From Plantimonas leprariae (lineage in GTDB: Bacteria > Pseudomonadota > Alphaproteobacteria > Rhizobiales > Rhizobiaceae), in contig NZ_VZDO01000010.1 in assembly GCF_008802405.1 (NCBI RefSeq), forward strand, positions 1 to 64,000: a stretch of DNA of 64,000 nucleotides. The letters run 5' to 3'. Shown here piece by piece: positions 57,170-64,000 of this stretch. The notes below the pieces were generated by a model. The model searched no databases. It was given only the letters and a program-made list of their open reading frames with translations, and was not told the origin of the DNA. Each line of letters opens with the position of its first letter. Position 1 is the first letter of the stretch. The position numbers and the translations under genes are program-made.

Positions 57170-58252
57170 CTAGCTGCGGACCCCTTCCACGTACCAGTCC
57201 ATCTTCAGGAGATCCCCGTCCGGAATCACCGTCTCGGCCGCGATCTTGTCCTTGCCGGACTGGTCCTTGATCGGGCCGGTGAACACCTTGTACGAGCCGT
57301 CCACCGTGCCGTCGACGATCTTCTGCGCGGCGGCCTTCACGTCGTCGGGCATCTTCGGGTTCCACGGCGCCATCTCGACGAAGTCCTCCTTCATCCCGCC
57401 CCAGACGTCGCCGGGCTTCCAGGTGCCGTCGAGCAGCGCCTGCACCGACGCGACGTAATGCGGCCCCCAATGGTCGACGATCGCCGTCATGTGCGCGTTC
57501 GGCGCGAACTTCGACATGTCCCAGGCCTGCCCGAAGGCGATCGCGCCTCGGCTCTCGGCAGCCTGCAGCGGCCCCGGCGAATCCGTATGCTGGGTGATGA
57601 CGTCCGCACCTTGGTCCATCAGCGCCTTCGCGGCGTCCGACTCCTTCGCCGGGTCGTACCACGAGTTCACCCAGACGACGCTGGTCTGGAAGTCCGGCTT
57701 CACCTTACGCGCCGCCAGCGTGAAGGCGTTGATGCCCATCACCACTTCCGGGATCGGGAAGGAGGCGACGTAGCCGCCTTTGCCGGACTTCGACATCATG
57801 CCGGCGATGGTGCCGAGCACGGCGCGCCCCTCGTAGAAGCGCGAGTTGTAGATGCCGAGATTCTTGCCCGTCTTGAAGCCGGTGGCGTGCTCGAAGGCGA
57901 CCTTCGGGAACGCCCTCGCCACCTTCACGGTCGGCTCCATGAAGCCGAAGGAGGTGGCGAAGACGATGTCGTTGCCGTCCTGCGCGAGCTTGCGGATGAC
58001 GCGCTCGGCGTCCGGTCCCTCCGAGACGCTCTCGACATAGGTGGTCTCGACCTTGTCGCCGAGCTTCTCGGCCAGGAACTTGCGGCCCTGGTCGTGGGCG
58101 AAGGAATAGCCGAAGTCGCCGACCGGCCCGACATAGACGAAGGCGGCCTTGACCTTGTCCTTCTTCGCGGCGAGCGCCATGCCCGGCAGGACGGTGGTGA
58201 GGCCGAGCGCTGCGCCGGACTGGAGCAGGCGGCGGCGGCTGAACTGGATCAT
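57170..58252 (-). CDS. BMP family ABC transporter substrate-binding protein
   Basis: A periplasmic binding protein of 360 residues, PnrA/BMP type, for nucleosides or purine bases. The signal peptide carries SRRRLLQSG, a twin-arginine-like motif, and a cut after ALA near 28. BMP blocks are clear: AFVYVGPVGDFGYSFAHDQGR, IVFATSFGFMEP, GGYVASFPIPEVVMGINAF and DVITQHTDSPGPLQAAESRG. It follows its two permeases by 32 bp and lies within xanthine and urate genes, so purine uptake is the likely job. Confidence 0.92.
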   Translation of the reverse strand: MIQFSRRRLLQSGAALGLTTVLPGMALAAKKDKVKAAFVYVGPVGDFGYSFAHDQGRKFLAEKLGDKVETTYVESVSEGPDAERVIRKLAQDGNDIVFATSFGFMEPTVKVARAFPKVAFEHATGFKTGKNLGIYNSRFYEGRAVLGTIAGMMSKSGKGGYVASFPIPEVVMGINAFTLAARKVKPDFQTSVVWVNSWYDPAKESDAAKALMDQGADVITQHTDSPGPLQAAESRGAIAFGQAWDMSKFAPNAHMTAIVDHWGPHYVASVQALLDGTWKPGDVWGGMKEDFVEMAPWNPKMPDDVKAAAQKIVDGTVDGSYKVFTGPIKDQSGKDKIAAETVIPDGDLLKMDWYVEGVRS

Positions 58253-58284
58253 GCGGGATTCTCCTTGGGAGGGTTGGGCGGGGT

Positions 58285-59211
58285 TCAGGCGTTCGCCCGA
58301 AAGGGTTTGCCGAGGCAGGCCGGCGCGGCGGCGGCGGTGCGGCCCCGGCCGGCGGAGATGAGGGCAAGGACGAGGATCGTCGCCAGATACGGCAGCGCCG
58401 AGAGGAACTCCGGCGCGAAGAAGCTCCAGCCGGCCGCCTTCGCCTGCAGTTCCAGCGTGATCACGAGGCCGAAGAGATAGGCGCCGAACAGCAGCCGCCC
58501 CGGCTTCCACGCGGCGAAGACGACGAGCGCGATGGCGATCCAGCCGCGCCCCGCCGTCAGCCGCTCGGCCCACATCGGCGTCAGCACCAGCGAGTAGCAG
58601 GAGCCGGCGAGCCCGGCCATCGCGCCGCCGAAGAGGACGGCGAGGGTGCGGACGCGCAGCACCGGATAGCCGATGGAATGGGCGGCGGCGTCGCCCTCGC
58701 CGACCGCGCGCAGGATCAGCCCGGCGCGCGAGGCTTTGAGGAACCACCAGACGGCGACGGTGAGCGCGATCCCCGCATAGACCAGCGGCGAATGGCCGAA
58801 GACGACCCGGAGGATCGGATCGGCCGCGAGGCTCGGCGGAAACAGCGGCGGCAAGGTCTCGGTGGTGATGCCGACGAAGGGCGCGCCCGCCAGCGCCGAG
58901 ACGCCGGTGCCGAAGATCGCGAGCGCGAGGCCCGTCGCGACCTGGTTCGCGGCGAGATGGAGGACGAGGACGGCGAAGATCATCGAGGCCGCGGCGGCCG
59001 CCAGCATCGCGGCGAGGACGCCGGCGTAAGGGTGGCCGGTCGAGACCGCGACGGCGAAGCCCGTCACCGCGCCGATCAGCATCATGCCCTCGACGCCGAG
59101 ATTGAGGACGCCCGACTTCTCAGCCACCAGTTCGCCGAGCGCGGCGAGGAGGATCGGCGTCGCGCTGGCGGCGACCGTCATGATCACGGAGACGAGGAAC
59201 ACGGCGTTCAC
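58285..59211 (-). CDS. Nucleoside/purine ABC transporter permease 2
   Basis: A BPD_transp_2 family membrane protein of 308 residues with about eight to ten helices. ELVAEKSGVLNLGVEGMMLIGA near the N-terminus and GLAGSCYSLVLTPMWAERLTAGRGWIAIALVVFA near 210-245 are standard for the second permease of BMP-type importers. The start is a GTG at 59211 overlapping the stop of permease 1 by four bases. Confidence 0.9.
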   Translation of the reverse strand: MNAVFLVSVIMTVAASATPILLAALGELVAEKSGVLNLGVEGMMLIGAVTGFAVAVSTGHPYAGVLAAMLAAAAASMIFAVLVLHLAANQVATGLALAIFGTGVSALAGAPFVGITTETLPPLFPPSLAADPILRVVFGHSPLVYAGIALTVAVWWFLKASRAGLILRAVGEGDAAAHSIGYPVLRVRTLAVLFGGAMAGLAGSCYSLVLTPMWAERLTAGRGWIAIALVVFAAWKPGRLLFGAYLFGLVITLELQAKAAGWSFFAPEFLSALPYLATILVLALISAGRGRTAAAAPACLGKPFRANA

Positions 59212-60317
59212 GCCGCGGCCTCGCGCTTCGCGACGGCGGGTGCGACGGACACGGGTTTCGGCCGGTCTGTCGCGATCCGGTAGCGCACCAGGATGTCGAC
59301 GCCGAGCAGCATGAACAGCATCGTCGCCTGGAACACGCCGATCGCCGCCGCCGGCAGGCCGATCGTGGTCTGGGCCGACTCGCCGCCGACATAGGTCAGC
59401 GCCAGGACGAGGCTGGCGAGGAGGATGCCGAGCGGATGCAGCCGGCCGAGGAAGGCGACGATGATCGCGGTGTAGCCGTAGCCGGTCGGAAAGGCCGGCA
59501 CCATCTGCCCGAACGGCCCGGCCGCTTCCAGGACGCCGGCGAGCCCGGCGAAGCCGCCGCCGGCGAGAAGCGTGCCCCAGACCACCCGGTTCTCGCGAAA
59601 GCCGCCATAGCGTGCGGCGTTGGGAGCCAGACCCACGACGCGCACCCCGAAGCCGGCGACGGTGCGGGCGAGCACGAACCAGACCAGGAGCGCGGCGAGC
59701 GCCGCGATCGGAATGCCGATATGGATCAGCGTGTCCGGCACCGCCATGGGCAGGATCTGCCACTCGGTGAACAGCGCCGTCTGCGGGAAGTTGAAGCCTT
59801 CCGGGTCCTTCCAGGGCCCGCGCATCAGGTAGTAGAGGAGTTGGATCGCGACGTAGTTCAGCATCAGGCTGGACAGGATCTCGCTGACGCCGAGCGCGGT
59901 GCGGAGCAGCGCCGGCACCAGCGCCCAGAGCATGCCGCCGCCGATGCCGCAGAGGATCATCGCCGGCAGGATCCAGCTTCCCTCGCCTCCCATCGTCGCG
60001 AGCGCCACCGCCGTGCCGCCGAGCCCGCCGAGGACGTACTGCCCTTCCGCGCCGATGTTCCAGACGTTCGCCCGGAAGCCGATCGAGAGGCCGGTGGCGA
60101 TCAGCGCCAAGGGCGCGGCCTTCACCAGAATGTCCTGCCAGCGGTAGCTGTCGAACAGCGGCAGGACGAAGATTTCCCGGATCGCGCCGAACCCGTCGTA
60201 GCCGAGAAGCGTGAAGGCGACGGCGCCGAGGAGGAGCGTCAGGACGACCGCCAGCACCGGCGCGCCGAGGCTCATCGCGCGGCTCGGTTCGAGGCGCTTC
60301 TCCAGCCGCATCGCCAT
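59208..60317 (-). CDS. Nucleoside/purine ABC transporter permease 1
   Basis: A BPD_transp_2 family membrane protein of about 369 residues. KAAPLALIATGLSIGFRANVWNIGAEGQYVLGG and GGGFAGLAGVLEAAGPFGQMVPAFPTGYGYTAIIVAFLGR are the typical blocks. Three starts are possible: GTG 60323 (overlapping the ATPase stop), ATG 60317 and ATG 60311; 60317 is given because GGGAG lies ten bases upstream. It pairs with permease 2 to form the channel. Confidence 0.9.
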   Translation of the reverse strand: MAMRLEKRLEPSRAMSLGAPVLAVVLTLLLGAVAFTLLGYDGFGAIREIFVLPLFDSYRWQDILVKAAPLALIATGLSIGFRANVWNIGAEGQYVLGGLGGTAVALATMGGEGSWILPAMILCGIGGGMLWALVPALLRTALGVSEILSSLMLNYVAIQLLYYLMRGPWKDPEGFNFPQTALFTEWQILPMAVPDTLIHIGIPIAALAALLVWFVLARTVAGFGVRVVGLAPNAARYGGFRENRVVWGTLLAGGGFAGLAGVLEAAGPFGQMVPAFPTGYGYTAIIVAFLGRLHPLGILLASLVLALTYVGGESAQTTIGLPAAAIGVFQATMLFMLLGVDILVRYRIATDRPKPVSVAPAVAKREAAA

Positions 60318-60319
60318 CC

Positions 60320-61876
60320 TCACGCGGCTCCCAGCACGTGCGGCACGGAGGGAACCGGCACGGCCTCGCCGGGACCGGCGCCGTGGACGCCGCCCATCAG
60401 GAGGCCGATCTCCTCGATCGAGGCGCCCCGCACGTCCACCGCCCGCGACAGGCGGCCCTCGTTGAGGACTGAGATGCGGTCGGCGAGTTCGAGGAGTTCG
60501 TCGAGGTCCTGGGATACGATCACGATCGCCGCGCCGCGAGCGGCAAGGTCGATCATCGCCTGCCGGATGAAGCCGGCCGCGCCCGCATCGACCCCCCAGG
60601 TCGGCTGCGACACGACGAGGACGCTCGGGGCCTGCTCGATCTCGCGGCCCATGATGAACTTCTGCAGGTTGCCGCCGCTGAGGCTGCCGCCCAGCGCCTG
60701 CGGCCCGGTCGCTTTCACCGAGAAGCGCCCGATCACCTCGGCCGCGAAGCGCCGCGCGGCGCCGGACCTGACGATGCCGCCCGCCGCCAGCCCCTTGCGC
60801 CCGCGCGCCGACAGGACGGCGTTCTCGGCGAGCGTCATCGCCGGCACGGCGGCATGGCCGTTCCGCTCCTCCGGCACGACGCACAGCCCGCGCCGGCGGC
60901 GCTCGGCGACGGAGAGCCGGCCGATGTCCTCGCCGTCGATCGCGATCCGACCGCTCGTCCCGACGCGCTCGCCGGAGAGCGCGGCGACGAGTTCGTTCTG
61001 CCCGTTGCCCGCGACGCCCGCGATGCCGAGGATCTCGCCGGCGCGCACCCGGAAGCCGATGTCGCGGAGGCTCGTGCCGAAGGGCGGCTCGCCGGGAACG
61101 ACGAGTTCCGAGACGGCGAAGCGGTCCGCGCCCGAGGCGCCGGCGCGCTTGTTCGACAGGTCCTTCAACGAGCCGCCGATCATCAGCTCGGCCATCCGCC
61201 GCGGCGTCTCGGCGGCCGGGTCGCAGGTGCCGACGACGCGCCCGCCGCGCAGGATCGTCGCGGCCGAGCAGAGCGCTTTGATCTCGCCGAGCTTGTGGGA
61301 GATGTAGAGGATCGAGCAGCCCTCCCGCGCGAGCTGCCGGAGCGTCTCGAACAGCTTCTCGACCTCCTGCGGCGTCAGCACCGAGGTCGGCTCGTCCATG
61401 ACGAGAAGCTTCGGGCGTCCGAGCAGCGCGCGCAGGATCTCGATGCGCTGGCGCTCGCCGACCGAGAGCGTATGGACGAGGCGGTACGGATCGAGCGCGA
61501 GGCCGTAGGTCTCCAGCACGGCGCGCACCTCGCGCTCCAGCTCGCGCCGTGGCGGCGGGTGGTCGAGGCCGAGCGCGACGTTCTCCAGCACCGTCATCGC
61601 CTCGAACAGCGAGAAGTGCTGGAACACCATGCCGATCCCGAGGCGGCGCGCCTCGCGCGGCGAGCGAAGCGCGACCGGCTCGCCCTCCCAGCGGATTTCG
61701 CCCTCGTCGGCGCGCTGCACGCCGTAGATGACCTTCACCAGCGTCGACTTGCCGGCGCCGTTCTCGCCGATCAGCGCGTGGATCTCGCCCGGCCCCACCG
61801 CGAACGACACGGCATCGTTGGCCACCACTCCGGGGAAGCGTTTCGTGATGCCGGAAAGCTGGAGGCGAGGCGCCAT
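60320..61876 (-). CDS. Nucleoside/purine ABC transporter ATP-binding protein (two-domain)
   Basis: A duplicated ATPase of 518 residues, as in ribose- and BMP-type importers. The first half has Walker A GENGAGKST (37-45), the signature LSVGERQRIEILRAL and Walker B LLVMDEP. The second half has the degenerate Walker A GVAGNGQNELV and signature LSGGNLQKFIMGRE, normal for this class. It lies 11 bp after the xdhC stop, showing that the importer belongs to the xanthine dehydrogenase operon. Confidence 0.92.
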   Translation of the reverse strand: MAPRLQLSGITKRFPGVVANDAVSFAVGPGEIHALIGENGAGKSTLVKVIYGVQRADEGEIRWEGEPVALRSPREARRLGIGMVFQHFSLFEAMTVLENVALGLDHPPPRRELEREVRAVLETYGLALDPYRLVHTLSVGERQRIEILRALLGRPKLLVMDEPTSVLTPQEVEKLFETLRQLAREGCSILYISHKLGEIKALCSAATILRGGRVVGTCDPAAETPRRMAELMIGGSLKDLSNKRAGASGADRFAVSELVVPGEPPFGTSLRDIGFRVRAGEILGIAGVAGNGQNELVAALSGERVGTSGRIAIDGEDIGRLSVAERRRRGLCVVPEERNGHAAVPAMTLAENAVLSARGRKGLAAGGIVRSGAARRFAAEVIGRFSVKATGPQALGGSLSGGNLQKFIMGREIEQAPSVLVVSQPTWGVDAGAAGFIRQAMIDLAARGAAIVIVSQDLDELLELADRISVLNEGRLSRAVDVRGASIEEIGLLMGGVHGAGPGEAVPVPSVPHVLGAA

Positions 61877-61887
61877 GCGGATGGAAA

Positions 61888-62766
61888 TCAGCCGGTTCGT
61901 CGGACGCCGTCACTATGGCACCCCGGATCGGCTCCTGCCAAGCGATCGGGCAGCGATTCCTGTTGGTTGGAAAGCAGGCAGACCGCGACCTCGGCGGCGG
62001 TGAGGGCGGCGATCACCGCCGGGCGCTTGTCGCGCAAGCCCGAGCCGCCGACCGGCAGCGTCAGGCCGGCGACCAGCGCCTCCTCGCCGGTCTCCGCGAG
62101 CGCGCGCCGGAAGGTCTCGCGCTTCGTCGCCGAGCCGATCATCCCGACATAGGACGCGTCGCCCCGGCGCAGCGCCGCGGCGGCGAGGAGGAAGTCGAGC
62201 GGGTGGTCGTGGGTCATGACGAGGAAGGCGCTTCGCGGCGGGGCGCTCGCGACCGCGGCTTCCGGGATCGCCAGCCCCAGCCGCTCGACGCCGGGCGGCA
62301 GGCCTTCCAGCGCCTCCGGCCGGGAATCGACGACGCGGAGGCGGATCGGCAGCGGGCTGAGGGCTTCCGCGACGGCGCGCCCGGTGTGCCCGGCCCCGAA
62401 CAGGAGGGCGACCGGCAGGCTCGCCCGCTCCCTCGCCTCCTGTTCCTCCTCCTCCGCGAGCGCGGCTTCGGTCACGGCTCGGAGGTGCAGCGTCACGTGC
62501 CCGCCGCAGCACTGGCCGATGCGGGGGCCGAGCGGCACGGCGAGCCTCGCCTCGCGTTCACCGCCGGCGATCAGCGCCCGCGCCGCCTCGATGCCGTGCC
62601 ATTCCAGCCGTCCGCCGCCGACCGTGCCTTGTACGGCATTCGCCGTCACCAGCATCGCCGCGCCTTCCTCGCGCGGCGTCGAGCCGAGCGCCTGGCCCAC
62701 ACGCACGATCGCGGCGGGAGTGCCGGAAAGGAGGCAGTCGCGCATAAAGGTAGAAAGCGATTTCAA
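61888..62766 (-). CDS. xdhC: Xanthine dehydrogenase accessory protein XdhC
   Basis: About 292 residues. XdhC binds molybdenum cofactor, helps sulfurate it and inserts it into xanthine dehydrogenase. The N-terminal block GQALGSTPREEGAAMLV and GTVGGGRLEW, the cysteine motif IGQCCGGHVTL, and a Rossmann-like half (LLFGAGHTGRAVAEAL) are typical. The TTG at 62766, overlapping the xdhB stop by four bases, gives the expected N-terminal helix; the ATG seven codons later would truncate it. Confidence 0.92.
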   Translation of the reverse strand: MKSLSTFMRDCLLSGTPAAIVRVGQALGSTPREEGAAMLVTANAVQGTVGGGRLEWHGIEAARALIAGGEREARLAVPLGPRIGQCCGGHVTLHLRAVTEAALAEEEEQEARERASLPVALLFGAGHTGRAVAEALSPLPIRLRVVDSRPEALEGLPPGVERLGLAIPEAAVASAPPRSAFLVMTHDHPLDFLLAAAALRRGDASYVGMIGSATKRETFRRALAETGEEALVAGLTLPVGGSGLRDKRPAVIAALTAAEVAVCLLSNQQESLPDRLAGADPGCHSDGVRRTG

Positions 62767-64000
62767 GCTTCGCCCCGCACATGTTCGACGGCGGCGAGCA
62801 CGCGCTCCGGGGTCGCGGGCGCGTCGAGGTCGGGGAACCGCTTGCCGTCGCCGGCAGCACATACCGCATCCGTCAGGGCCGAGAACACCGAGATCGCCAG
62901 CATGAAGGGCGGCTCGCCGACCGCCTTGGAACGATAGACCGTTTCCGACCGGTTCTCGCCCTTCGCCCAGAGCGCCAGGCGGAAATCGTCCGGCCGGTCG
63001 TTCGCGGTCGGGATCTTGTAGGTCGAGGGGGCGTGGGTGCGCAGCCGCCCGGCTCTGTCCCACCAGAGCTCTTCCGTCGTCAGCCAGCCCATGCCCTGCA
63101 CGAAGCCGCCCTCGATCTGGCCGCGGTCGATCGCCGGGTTCAGCGAGCGCCCGACATCGTGGAGGATGTCGACGCGCAACACCCGGTTCTCGCCGGTCAG
63201 CGTGTCGATCACCACTTCCGAGCAGGCCGCGCCATAGGCGAAGTAGTAGAACGGCCGGCCCGAGGCCGAGGGCCGGTCGTAGGTGATGTCCGGCGTCGCG
63301 TAGAAGCCGGTGGAAGACAGCGGCACCCTTGCCAGATAGGCTTCGCCGACGAGGTCCTCGAAGCGCTTCTCCACGCGCCCGATCCGCACCCGGTTCGGCA
63401 GGAACTCGATCTCCGCCGCCGGCACGCCATAGCGCTCCGAAGCGTAGGCGACGAGCCGCTCCTTGATCGCGCGGGCGGCAAGCAGCGCCGCCATGCCGTT
63501 GAGATCGGAGCCGGACGAGGCCGCGGTCGCCGAGGTGTTCGGCACCTTGCCCGTCGTCGTCGCGGTGATCTTCACGTTGTCGACGTCGATGCGGAACTCC
63601 TCCGCCACGACCTGCGCCACCTTGGTGAACAGCCCCTGCCCCATCTCGGTGCCGCCGTGGTTCAGCATCACCGAGCCGTCCTTGTAGACGTGGACGAGCG
63701 CGCCGGCCTGGTTGAGGTGCGTCGTGGTGAAGGAGATGCCGAACTTCACCGGCGTCAGCGCTAAGCCCTTCTTCAGGATCGGATTGCCCGCGTTGAACTC
63801 CCGCACCGCCTCGCGCCGCCGGCGGTAGTCGGAACTCTCCTCCAGTTCCTCGACGATCTCGGCGATCACCGAGTCCGTCACCTCCATGCCGTAGGGCGTC
63901 ACCCCACCTCCCTCGGCCGGGTAGAAGTTGCGCTTGCGGACGTCCAGCGGGTCGAGGCCGAGCTCGAATGCGATCCGGTCCATCGCGCGCTCGGTGCCGA
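62763..64000 (-). CDS. xdhB: Xanthine dehydrogenase molybdopterin subunit (partial, cut by window edge)
   Basis: The C-terminal 412 residues of the large molybdopterin-binding subunit; the gene continues past 64000. Visible blocks are NHGGTEMGQGLFTKVAQVV and TATTTGKVPNTSATAASSGSDLNG, which bind cofactor, the repeat VLRVDILHDVGRSLNPAIDRGQIEGGFVQGMG, and SKAVGEPPFMLAISVFSAL, where the Glu is the catalytic base. The enzyme oxidises hypoxanthine and xanthine to urate, which PuuD takes further. First visible gene of the operon. Confidence 0.95.
   Translation of the reverse strand, partial: GTERAMDRIAFELGLDPLDVRKRNFYPAEGGGVTPYGMEVTDSVIAEIVEELEESSDYRRRREAVREFNAGNPILKKGLALTPVKFGISFTTTHLNQAGALVHVYKDGSVMLNHGGTEMGQGLFTKVAQVVAEEFRIDVDNVKITATTTGKVPNTSATAASSGSDLNGMAALLAARAIKERLVAYASERYGVPAAEIEFLPNRVRIGRVEKRFEDLVGEAYLARVPLSSTGFYATPDITYDRPSASGRPFYYFAYGAACSEVVIDTLTGENRVLRVDILHDVGRSLNPAIDRGQIEGGFVQGMGWLTTEELWWDRAGRLRTHAPSTYKIPTANDRPDDFRLALWAKGENRSETVYRSKAVGEPPFMLAISVFSALTDAVCAAGDGKRFPDLDAPATPERVLAAVEHVRGEA

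Overview
The window reads as a high-GC alphaproteobacterial chromosome, most likely Hyphomicrobiales (Rhizobiales). The grounds are a run phaB-phaA / phaR / rpmF ... mtgA ... ispA, an RpoH2-type sigma factor with carD and a 7Fe ferredoxin nearby, promoters of the EcfG general-stress type, TTAA-rich regulatory patches, and dense GC-rich coding with frequent GTG/TTG starts that overlap the previous stop by 4 bases. No rRNA, CRISPR array, transposase or complete phage is visible. Family and genus cannot be fixed from the sequence alone.

Region by region: (1) 1-2178 has visibly lower GC than the rest and lies immediately downstream of the 3' end of a tRNA-Arg(CCT). It holds a SIR2-like protein, a small secreted orphan and a tandem repeat, and looks like the edge of a small genomic island. 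(2) 2398-6696 is a thiamine block: thiamine diphosphokinase on the minus strand and, divergently, thiBPQ behind a TPP riboswitch. (3) 6912-11705 is stress and regulation: an M48 lipoprotein protease, rpoH behind two tandem EcfG-type promoters, carD with a long leader, fdxA and an S4 RNA-binding protein. (4) 11715-18532 holds a SUV3-like helicase with a long disordered tail, an SMR pump, polyhydroxybutyrate genes and rpmF. (5) 18709-25318 has a WYL regulator/LysE exporter pair, mtgA, ispA, an AbrB-VapC toxin-antitoxin pair, a lytic transglycosylase, ispG and two tiny membrane proteins. (6) 25315-33050 holds a DeoR regulator with an MFS transporter, pyruvate carboxylase, a DMT permease and a coiled-coil orphan.

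(7) 33047-53269 is a large alpha-glucan/trehalose region. One minus-strand operon reads treZ-malQ-treY-thuA-thuB: trehalose from glycogen or maltodextrin, with ThuAB, which oxidise trehalose, at the end. A second reads glgE-mak-glgB, the maltose-1-phosphate route to glycogen, with maltokinase but no trehalose synthase in between. Between them sit a zinc metallopeptidase of the Peptidase_Mx type, a giant transglutaminase-DUF2126 protein, and a diguanylate cyclase whose 3' end overlaps glgB by 70 bp tail to tail. (8) 53387-64000 is a purine salvage/catabolism block on the minus strand: xdhB (cut by the window edge), xdhC, a BMP-type nucleoside/purine ABC importer, urate hydroxylase PuuD with a fused cytochrome c, guanine deaminase, and a fumarylacetoacetase-family enzyme.

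The most interesting items are the tandem EcfG promoters of rpoH; the trehalose-making/trehalose-oxidising operon together with the TreS-less GlgE operon; the transglutaminase-DUF2126/metallopeptidase pair; a palindrome TTCGCA-N2-TGCGAA shared by the pyc and transglutaminase upstream regions; and the SIR2-like gene next to the tRNA.
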